Shown: in pieces, positions 1 through 8,900 of the stretch | Layout: the number at the start of each line of letters is the position of its first letter | Position numbering within the stretch: the stretch's first letter is position 1 | Source of the DNA: Parachlorella kessleri | Lineage: Eukaryota; Chlorophyta; Trebouxiophyceae; Chlorellales; Chlorellaceae | Direction of reading: 5' to 3' | DNA length: 26,552 nucleotides | Assembly: GCA_001598975.1 (NCBI GenBank) | Contig: BBXU01000530.1 | Span: forward strand, 1 to 26,552 | Notes under the pieces: generated by a model | What the model was told of the DNA's origin: nothing | The model's database searches: none | The model's input: the letters and a program-made list of their open reading frames with translations, nothing else | Made by a program: the position numbers and the translations under genes

Positions 1-8
1 CTACAGCA

Positions 9-1484
9 CTATTGCATCTCATACTTGGCCTGTTCGGCTCTAGAGTCTGCTAGCGCGCTGGGGCAAGGCCCTGTTTTGATGCCTTCGGAACCAACCACGG
101 CAGCAGAAATCCAGAGGTACACGACCACTGGTTGCTCGCTCACTGCCTGCAGGTGGACAGCAGTGTCAGTTGCAAGGATCTCAAGTAATGGGTTTTGTAT
201 TGCTGGCCAGAGGGCTGCAGTTGAGTGGCCGGACCTCCTTAAAAGGGGCACGCCACCCTTCCCGAAAGATGTGCACCAGCGTGTCAGCAGCTTCCTTTGC
301 ATATGTATTGCTTCGGTTTCTGCCCAAGGCAATAACTTGCCAGTACGTTCTCATGAGTTGTGCACGCTAACCTGCATGAGCGCCGTGGCGCTATTTGGGG
401 TGATGTTCTTGTAGCCGGGGCTGGCAGAGAGCCTCACCAGCTGGGAGGCTGGCAGGGACCTGATCAGGCTCTCCTTGCAGGCAAGCTTCTGGGCCGCGTA
501 CTTGCCATATGCTGCTTCTGTGGCTAGCCCGTGAGCCTGAATATAACTGAAGGCGTCTTCAGCGAAGCCTGAATAGCAGCCATCATTATGTGGATAGCCA
601 TGGGCAGCGTCAACACAGTCCACCAGCTGCTGCGTCGACAGGTTCAACAGCTTGCCATGGTCGATGGCCAGCTTGGCCTCCAGGGCAGTGGCCGCAGCAA
701 AGGCCCAGGTGGCCCCGCACTGCACGTTCAGGCAAGTTGGGTTTGTAAAGCGGTGGCTGTGATAGGGTCATGCGCCTGTTGATGGTGGCAGGCAATGCGA
801 ACTGAGAGAGATTGGGGTGATTTGGACTGGCGGGGATGGATGCAGTCATGCACTGGGCTTGCCTGAGTTCTCAATGCCCAGCGTTGCAGTAGAGGCACCC
901 CTGTTGCAGAAGAGGCATTTCAGGCTAGCATGCCAAGTCAGCTGTGATAAATGTATCTAAATGCCACAGTTCTTCCCGAGTGTGTCCCTACTCTCACACC
1001 TTGCCAGCAGTCTAGTAGGACTTTCTATAGTGCTGCGCAGTCACACTTACCGGTGCGAGGTCCTTTGGAGGAGTCAGCTTTCCCCGTTCGCCCCAGTCCA
1101 CATAATCTGGTACCGCGGAGGCTCCCTGGGTCAGCTTACGCACAGCGGCACCAGCTGGCACCGTTAGCTTGCTGTTCTGCACAGCAGCCTACAACAGCGA
1201 CCACAGTCGCCACCTTGCAGGCAGACGAGCCTGAGGCTTTGTTTGAGAAAAGGAGCGTGGGCGGATATGCAGCCCACCTTTTGCAGAGATTCTCGCAGGG
1301 CGGGGCTGCCTGCAAGAAGGAGTTCCATGAGTGAACACAATTAGTAGCTGGCAGAACGTGAATTGCCTTGGACGAGGACTTCTGCACGGATGCTTCTTGC
1401 AATGCATCTGTTTGTCGCACCTTGGACCTGTAGGCCAGCCACCAGCCCCAACAGCAGCACAAGGGTCATGCTAGAACTGGTCAT
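9..1484 (-). CDS. Papain-like (C1A) cysteine protease homologue, catalytic Cys replaced by Thr; 3' end truncated or beyond the window
   Basis: The exons on the minus strand are 1428-1484, 1051-1176, 372-719 and 9-146, all joined in phase 0. Exon 1 starts at an ATG and encodes a signal peptide with a hydrophobic core (MTLVLLLGLVAGLQ). Exon 2 encodes a short propeptide and the start of the mature domain (VPDYVDWGERGKLTPP, like the papain x-DWR-x-G-x-VTP segment). Exon 3 has CGATWAFA where active papains have CGSCWAF, so the nucleophilic Cys is Thr (codon ACC). It continues with LSTQQLVDC and GCYSGFAEDAFSYI, matching the family's LSEQ-LVDC and GCNGG motifs. Exon 4 has AVSEQPVVVYLW and GPCPSALADS, then reaches TAG at 9-11, where the neighbouring paralogue has Tyr. 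The His/Asn part of the fold is therefore not seen. A donor-like GTATGAG just before the stop could instead splice to an exon outside the window. No ERFNIN (I29) prodomain was found. The family assignment is strong; activity as a protease is unlikely. The gene's coding status is uncertain. Confidence 0.75.
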
Positions 1485-2219
1485 TGCAGCTCGTCTAAGA
1501 AGACTCATGCATTAGCTGTACTTCGCCTCAAAATGTTGAATAGTTGAGAAGGCAAGTGCTTGAGCTACATCTGTCTGAGGAGTACACGTGTTGAGTCCAA
1601 CCTTGGGCTCGGTGCCTTCTTGGATAGGCACACAGTATCATACCTACGCCTGGCTCGACAAGGGCTCATAATTCATTACCTGTAGATCTTCTGCCAAAGC
1701 AGCGTCTACAGGCAAGGGCAGCCCTGGAGCGGCAAACCCCAGGTAGGGCGCCATATCGAGCTGTGCATGCTGCCTGTCCACGTGTCCACTTGTCGACATG
1801 CAGAGGCCATGTGGCTGCCGGCTTGAACAGCTGGTTTTTAGAATTCATCACAGTATCCCTTCCGAACTCTACCCACTTCCTGCAGAGCTGCAGTTTTGGA
1901 ATGTTTAGGATGCAGCGTAGGTATAGGCTTGAGAGACTCTTGACACCCTCTGGAAGGATAGCCCGCCCCAGCTTATGATCAGGGGCCACCTGCCGCACGA
2001 GGCCAGCACGAGGCACATCAGGACTCCTAGGAGGGTGCTGCCTATGCTCCTTGTGTACGGACAACGTAGTCCGCAGAACATATCGTGCGGACTCAGCGAA
2101 CAGCTCACTCCCAGTCGCTCACTTTGTCCATAATGTCCGCCCACAGCATATCCTGTAGGGCAGCTGCCTGTGCTGGAATGGCAGCACGCCAACTCACAGT
2201 TGCGGCTCCGCAGAGCCGC

Positions 2220-2563
2220 CTATACACTCCTCCAGAGTCTCCGGCGCGCCTCTGTGCAAAAGCTGAGACCCAACTTGTGGCCATCAGTGAGCTCAAGCCT
2301 GAGCCTTCGGAGGAGGGGGAGCTCAAGATCTACACCAATTGCGACGCCACTCTTCCCACCATCCAGAAGCCGCTGGTCGCCTCCTCTGAGGAGGGCGACG
2401 TGAAGGTCCCCGCCGGACCCCACCTGGGAAGAGTGGCGTCGCAGTTGGTGTAGATCTTGAGCTCCCCCTCCTTCGAAGGCTCAGGCTTGAGCTCACTGAT
2501 GGCCACAACTTGGGTCTCAGCTTTTGCACAGAGGCGCGCCGGAGGCTCAGGAGAAGTGTATAG
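2220..2563. repeat. Long inverted repeat: 139-bp arms, 66-bp spacer
   Basis: The left arm is 2220-2358 and the right arm is 2425-2563. They are equal in length with no indels, and I count 6 mismatches in 139 positions (about 96% identity). The spacer is 2359-2424. A transcript from either strand would fold into a long hairpin. Both arms, read towards the centre, stay open and encode nearly the same peptide (core AISELKPEPSEEGELKIY). The spacer read on the plus strand continues in a similar acidic style (SSEEGDVKV). This suggests an inverted duplication of a piece of coding sequence. I do not recognise the protein. Confidence 0.93.
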
Positions 2564-2947
2564 AGGCACTGGGACCTTGGGCGGCTCACGTTCAAGCTCC
2601 AGCATGTACACAGATACTGCCTGGCGACGAGTTGAAGGTGGTGTCAGTGACTCTGCATGGTAGGTCTGTGCTGAAGCTTGAAGTTGGTAGTGCCCAGCCA
2701 TCCTTGCTTATGAAAATGCGAGGCATGTCAGGTAACCCTCGAGATTGTGGCATGATGTGCTCTGAGGTGGACTTGCAGGCGTTCTTGTGTTGCGTTGTCT
2801 GACCAGAATGGAACTCATTGTAAGTTGGCCAGCTCCATGGTTCCTTCGGCTGCAAGGCATCAGCTTTCATGGTGGGCCTTGGTTGCTTTTCCTGTTTGGA
2901 ATTAGTTGTTGTAGCTGTGCATGGTATAGTCAGCTTCACGGCACGTT

Positions 2948-2967
2948 TAGGAGTTATATAACTCCTA
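2948..2967. repeat. Perfect 20-bp palindrome
   Basis: TAGGAGTTATATAACTCCTA reads identically on both strands. It lies 3 bp to the left of a second, longer palindrome. Confidence 0.95.
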
Positions 2968-2970
2968 GAC

Positions 2971-3010
2971 GTGTAGTTTCAAGGCATATATATATGCCTT
3001 GGAACTACAC
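2971..3010. repeat. 40-bp near-perfect palindrome with (TA)n centre
   Basis: The two 20-nt halves (GTGTAGTTTCAAGGCATATA and its partner) are reverse complements with a single T/C mismatch. There is no spacer, so the DNA could extrude as a cruciform and RNA from either strand would form a tight hairpin. Confidence 0.95.
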
Positions 3011-3108
3011 ACCTTGGCACTGGCATAAGCCTCCAAGGGCTTGTAACTTGGTGCACACCAACACGGCATGCGTCCTGCAAGTGTCCTACAGATGTCCCAT
3101 CTCGGTCC

Positions 3109-3185
3109 TGGGTGCGTCATGCTTGCATCCTGGGTGCATCCTGCTTGCATCCTGCTTGCGTCCTGGGTGCATCCTGCTTGCGTCC
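3109..3185. repeat. Minisatellite, seven 11-bp units
   Basis: Seven consecutive 11-bp units are present. Two unit types alternate irregularly: TGCTTGC(A/G)TCC and TGGGTGC(A/G)TCC (the first unit ends TCA). Related, more diverged TGC-GTCC words flank the array on both sides. Confidence 0.93.
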
Positions 3186-3544
3186 TGCCTGTGGGACAAC
3201 ATGCGTGACACATACAGGACGACTGCAGGATAGCCCGTAAGCACAGTGAGCAAGGGTTGGCAGCCATCCAATAGCTCATTGGTGCACGGGCACCCATGTA
3301 AGGCATCATAATCTAGTACACAACAGCAACGGCTGAATCTGGCCAGGTGTTCGAAGGAACATGACAGCGTGCATATTATAGCAAGAAGCACCTGAACTGG
3401 GGAATCGTCGACGCATGAACCCAGGTTTAGAGTGAGTCTTACTGTTCATCCCAGCCAATTGTGCTGCATGCATTTTGCAACTCATGCTTGACTGACTGCA
3501 GGGTGCCAACCACAGCACAGTGCACAGCCCCCACCAGTGTTTAC

Positions 3545-5259
3545 CTATCCTGTAGTGCTCGAAGGTTCAAGGGGGTAAGCATACATCCCGCACTTGCCCT
3601 TGGTGCCGTTTGGCAACATTGGGAAGTAAGTGTACCCAGGGCCCCTGCTCTGCTTGACCTTCCAGTAAGAGCCGGGCGCCCCAACCCCCTTGGTCGCATC
3701 ATATCCCACCACGACCGCCGCATTGTTTGGACCGGGGCCATACTGGCTGACATATTGCGCCTGGGTGGCTGCAGAGTCCGCCAGTGCGTTGGGACAAGGC
3801 CCATTGAAGATGCCGGCGGTATTGGCATCAGCATAGCGCCACCACAGGTGGACAATCACAGGCTGTTGGCTGACGGCCTGCACAGGCGTGGGGCATGTGA
3901 GTTGACCGCACTTAGCCCACAGGTGTGTGTAAGTTGCTTTGTCAGATGCGCTGGTTGTATCAATGGCGGTGGCTCTGTCATGCACACGGATGACAACCGC
4001 AGGCCAGATGGCAAGGACCAGAGCATGCGATACACTCGGAGCCTGCCATCACAACGGGCACCAATACTGAGCCACCATGGTTGTGCGGGGGTGCTTACAG
4101 GGACTTGCTTACCTGCATGAGCGCTGTAGCGCTGCTAGGCGTAATCTCCCTGTACCCAGGGCTGGACAGTCTCACCAGCTGGGAGGGTGGCAGCGAGCTC
4201 AGAAGTGCTGTTTTGCAGACAGACTTCTGGCCCGTGTAGCTGCCATATGCAGCCTCCGTCGCCACCCCATTTGACACTATGTAGGTCAAGGCCTCCTCAG
4301 CGGACCCTGACTGACAGCTGGACTGCGGGTAACCATGGGCGGCATCCACGCAGTCCACCAGCTGCTGCCTTGACAGTGTTACCAGCTGCCCCTGCTCGAT
4401 GGCGCGCTTGGACTCCACAGCAGAGGCAGTAGCAAAGGCCCAGCAGGCGTTGCACTGCAAAGTGCCAACCTGGTAGAAGTTCAGGGTGGTATGGGGGTTA
4501 AATGGCTGCATGCAGTCGCAACCTGGCCGCATGCTGCACCTTTGCGCTGGTGCTCCGCCCCTCAGGTTGCTGCCGTCGGGCAGGAGCCACTGGCAAGAAC
4601 TGCTTCATTGCTAAGATGTCTGCCATACCCAGGTTTATGTGCCGCACCAGAAGCGCTAGTACTGGCAGTGCAAGGTCTGTACATGCCACCCTCTGCGCTT
4701 GCCACGACTCACCTGGGATCCCTCGGCCTGGGGAGGAGTTACTTTGCCTTGGGCTACCCAGTCAACATAGGCAGGCACCGAGGCGGAGGTTCCCTGGGCG
4801 AGCTTGCGGCGGAAGCAGTTGGTAGGCGAGGTCTGGTTCCGGCCCTGCATGCATGTTCACAGCGCTGGCAGCAGGTGGCATCACCTTCACTGTATTATTA
4901 CAAGGCCCAAGTCGTCAGCACTGGCGGAGACACATGCTAGCGCAGGTAGGCAGGTCCATCAGACCATGCATGTCACCATGCATGCATGCATGGACAACTG
5001 GCAATGGTGGGCTGGCCTTGTGTGAATGCTTGAACTGCCCACCTGCGCTGGCAAGGCCTCCTGCGAGGCAGGGCAGCCTGCATAATGGGAGGGCAGCAAG
5101 GTATGTTGGCGGCACTGTGGCAGCATTTTTTACCTTGGACTGCAGGCTATGCATCGATAGGGCACTGTCAACCTAACTGCGAGCTGCACCTGCGGCAACA
5201 GTGGCAGCCACCACTGCATGCAAGACGGCGAGTGCCAGGATGGTCCCACGTGTCACCAT
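3545..5259 (-). CDS. Papain-like (C1A) cysteine protease homologue, Cys kept but His and Asn replaced
   Basis: Confident exons are 4713-4844, 4113-4454 and 3545-3877, all joined in phase 0 and ending at a TAG. A likely first exon, about 5190-5259, starts at an ATG and encodes a signal-peptide-like MVTRGTILALAVLHAVVAAT. Its only good donor (GTGCAG) leaves phase 1 whereas the next exon needs phase 0, so a small exon may be missing. The mature domain begins VPAYVDWVAQGKVTPP and has CNACWAFA, so the nucleophile Cys is present. LSRQQLVDC and the GPC segment follow. At the catalytic His position the copy reads GPNNAAVVVGYD (family: N/D-H-A/G-V-x-x-VGYG), giving Asn (codon AAT). At the Asn-Trp site it reads YWKVKQSRG instead of YW-VKNSWG. 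About 20 extra residues separate GPC from the His-equivalent site. It is probably a secreted or vacuolar pseudoprotease. It lies head-to-tail with its paralogue at 9-1484 and shares its exon boundaries. Confidence 0.78.
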
Positions 5260-5908
5260 GGGGCGCTTTGTTCTTTCGCGCAAAAGAAGGGCAGATATAA
5301 CCAACTGGTAGCGATGCCTGAAATGTTATGCTGGAGGGATTGAGCATTGGTAGCCACACGGCCGTCCAAGGTACACGCATGGTTACACGTCAGCGTTCAG
5401 ACAGCCACATGGCGGTTCCCAGGGCGCGCAAATGCTAAATCCATGTGCAAGTTCAACTAGGACACACTGGCATCGAGTACTTACATATCTGCATAAGATG
5501 CATTTGATGCGTTGTTCATAGGGCACGTCCCGCAAGGCCCCTCCAGGGAGCCTGTGATGGTTCGGTTGTAGTAAGGTCAAAGGTCCCTAGTCTAGCAGAT
5601 GATGCACGTTGGCGTTCACGCACCCAGCTCATACTATGTCCTCACCTCATTCATGCACCCCCTGTGCACCTCCTGTAACACCCCCTAATCGTAAGTTGTA
5701 GTAAGGTCAAAAAAAATTCCATGCATGTGCAACTTGTAAGGAACATGGGTCCTGTCAGCCTGGTCAGCCAACTGAGGATACCTGACAACTAAATATAGTC
5801 CTGTCAAGGCCTGCACTGTTTGGATGCACTTGTCTACAGGCGCAGACACCAGGGCTGGCTAGTTCAACTCCACCTTCCACCAACCCACACCAACAACACC
5901 AGTTCCCA
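5260..5908. other. Spacer between channel gene A stop and right protease gene
   Basis: This spacer holds the 3' untranslated region of channel gene A and the upstream region of the right protease-like gene. No supported exon was found. The 17-bp word GTTGTAGTAAGGTCAAA occurs twice, at 5565-5581 and 5695-5711. Whether it is a regulatory element or just a duplicated fragment cannot be told. Confidence 0.6.
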
Positions 5909-8900
5909 TCAGTCTGTCGCAGCCGCCGCTGCCACGGCCCCCTCGTCTGGCAGCCTCTCCTCAGCTGCTGCTTGCCCGGCACGGCTCTCTGCCGGGTGCT
6001 CCTCAAAGTCCCTGCTGCCCACCGAGCTGGTCAAGGTGCCGTTCTTGCTGCTGCGGATCGCTTTGGTGAGTGCTAGCGACACCACCTTGCAGCCCAGGTC
6101 CCCGCGGTTGAACACTTGCTTCTGCAAGCAGCAGGAATGTAGCCTACCAGTTGATGCATGCCGGCAAGCATGCACCCAGCTCGTAATGTGGCCTCGACTC
6201 AACACAGCGCCCTGTCGACCCCCTGCTGACACTTCCCAAGTGTGGGATACTCCATCAAACCAAAGTTCAATCATGAACCTTCCCAAACACCAACCCCACA
6301 GTAAATAGCTACAGCAGGGCATGCCCGAACTTGCCGGAGTGCGGAAGGCCGGCTACTACACGGTGGCTCTGCTCCCTCTCCCTGCCAGCAAGCGGCCATG
6401 CTACGCAGGTCAAAAAGTATGGACCTCAAGAAGCTTGGCCCTTTCAAATGGCTGCACGCCTTGAGAAATCAGTAGTTTTGTTGTGCCTAGCCGAACAGCG
6501 GTACCACCACCGCCACCTAGACTAGACTGGACTACTACGGAGCTGACAGCGGCAGTAAGACACCCACAAGGTGGGCATGCTTTCCTTGCTTTATTCAGCA
6601 CGCACCCTGGACCTGGCAGCCAAGCCCTGTGGGTTGATGACCACATCCAGCGGCGTGTCGGTAGAGTCCGGGACACTGTAGTAGCCAATCACGCATTGCC
6701 TGACAGCTGCTGCCCTGGCCTGCACCACATGGCAAAGGCCTTCATAAGGATGAGGCTTCCCATGGCAGCGAGCCCCCGGGGGGGCATGGTAGAGCGATGC
6801 AGGCCTGGGGGCAGGAAGGGGCAAGATCACTTCCATCATCTCCCAACACATGGCAACTCTCTTGCCAGGCGACCCCCCCCCCCCATTCTTTCCACCCAAA
6901 CTCCAAGCCCGAAGCATCCAGGTACCCGTAAGAGGTACCAGTAAGTAACACACTCATCGTGTGACTCTGCCTTAGCTTCTCTCCACAGCGCACTACAAGT
7001 GGACACGGTTGTTTTACTTACTTGGAGCTGCAGGAAGGAGATCTCCTCCCCCACAGCAGCAAATGCTGAGCTGTCCTGCACGACGAGCCCGCTGTGGGTG
7101 CCCAGCTCGGAGTAGGGCTTGAGGAAGCGAGGGTCGAATGCAGCCTGCATATGGAAAGAACTGTCCTCTTGTGGCGCTGGGGACTTGGCAATACTCGAAA
7201 CGCTCGCAACCAGGCGGGGCCAACAGCAGGACTTCACAAGGTGCTGGCGCTCACAGTGGGTACCCCTGTGTGCTTGTAGTCTACCAATGACGTACATTTT
7301 GATGGTTCTGCCGCTCAATGATGGGGGACACAAACTGTCCACACACGCCCCATCACTGCAAGTGGCTGCAAGCCAAGATACCCACCCCCCCGAGGATCTT
7401 GGCGCAGAAGGTGGTGTGGTTGATGGGCAGGCCCTGGGGCAGGCGGTACGGATCCTCGAATCTGGTGCTGCCGCTGCTGGTCATCTTCTCCACGATGAAC
7501 CCAAACTCAGGCAGCCCCGCCTCCTGCACGCAAAATGACATATGGCAGTACCATATGCCTCTCTGCACATCACTGATGCAACCTGGAGTCCTGGTTGCAC
7601 GAACCGCAGCAGAGCAAGCAAGGGCTTGGGAGTGCTTGAGACTCCAACCCCAGGTACCCCCCCACAAAAATTACGGCACATGGAGCGGCAGGGTGGCCGC
7701 CTCCAGCCAGGGTGCAGTTGTAGCACCCACACAGCACATGCAGGGTGCTGTTGGTGCTGGGTACTGCAGGGCCGCAGTACCTAGCAAAAGTACCCACCTG
7801 CAGGAGGTACCGCACGTTCATCTGCACCAGCAGGGTGGCCGCCTCCAGCCGCAGCATCTCCGGCTGGGTCAGGGCCTGGGCCTGGGCCCCCTGGCTGGCG
7901 CCCCCCGCCTCCAGCCACAGCAGGTCTGCAAGGCAGGGGTAAACATATCACAAGTCACATTATGTCATTATAGGCTGGAGAGGGCCTGCCTGCCTGCCAG
8001 CATGAACCCTGATTGCTTGGCTGCTCCCCACAAGTTTCAGCCAGGGGGAATGCCATGTCCTGGCCTGGCCTGGCCTGCCCGGCTCCGCCTCCAGCAGCTG
8101 CAGGGGCGCCAGGAAGGGCGAGCGTTGCAAAGCCAGGGTTCATCGCTGGCTGGCGATGAGCCTGGGACCAATGCTACTTTGGTCTAGTCTAGTCTAGTCG
8201 AACAGCGTGGGCCAGAATCCACCCCTGGCTGATAATGAGCACGGGGACTAACATTGCATCATGGGTCCAGTTTGTCGAACAGCGTTGGGGCCAGGATCCA
8301 CCCCTGACTGATAATAAGCACGGGACTAATACTGCTTCCTGTATGATGCATGCAGCACCCCACCCTCACACGTGTTCCCGCCGCCGTACCGCTGCTGCAC
8401 CCTACAGAAGCACCCTCACAACAAGCAATTCTGGGTCCAAGCTGCTCTGCAAGTTGTCAAAGACAGTTGTGCTGAGGACTACACCAACAGGCGCAGGCAC
8501 CCCACCTGTCAGCACTATGCAGGCCTTGTACTGGCCAATGTCCAACGCGTTCTGTAGCTGCGTGCGGCTGCGTGGGTCTGCCTTCACGTGGTTGAGCTTC
8601 AGGTTCTCAATGCCGCGGGACACCCACTGCCCATCCACTGAAAGCAGGGATAGGGCAACAGCCTTGTCAGGGTTCCAGCTAGCAAATTGTTTCGTGAGGA
8701 GGTCGACCATGACTAGCGTTTAAGAGACATCCACTGCCGGGCTGGTGCGGCTGATGCTGCCAAATCTGTTTCTTACCCACAAACTGCCAGAATTACACCG
8801 CCACCTGCCATGCGCACGTCTGCAGATGCACACTAGGTGTCAAACACGGTCCAGCCATGTGTACTTACCCAGGCCTGGCAAGTTGTCATGGTTGTTGACG

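Larger units (their letters stand above)
1485..3544. other. Spacer between the two protease-like genes, repeat-rich, no supported gene
   Basis: This stretch holds the upstream region of the left protease gene and the downstream region of the right one. Open frames of 70-150 codons exist on both strands, but none shows a recognised domain or a conserved splice pattern. Its clear contents are the inverted repeat at 2220-2563, the palindromes at 2948-3010 and the 11-bp tandem repeat at 3109-3185, listed separately. The minus-strand frame through 2330-2701 and the plus-strand frame through 2085-2453 look protein-like (acidic, Pro/Glu-rich) but share the same inverted-repeat sequence. Confidence 0.6.

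Noticed and set aside
3461..4120. 219-codon open frame on the plus strand
   Set aside because: It is antisense to the C-terminal exon of the right protease-like gene and shows no family motif.
4970..5000. ATGC-rich tract as a regulatory element
   Set aside because: CATG/GCAT words are common throughout the window; this run is a simple repeat without further support.
7318..8187. 289-codon open frame on the plus strand
   Set aside because: It lies antisense to channel copy A exons 20 and 21 (7798-7925 and 7386-7523) and the introns between and around them, with no recognisable domain. The exons fit the minus strand by paralogue alignment.
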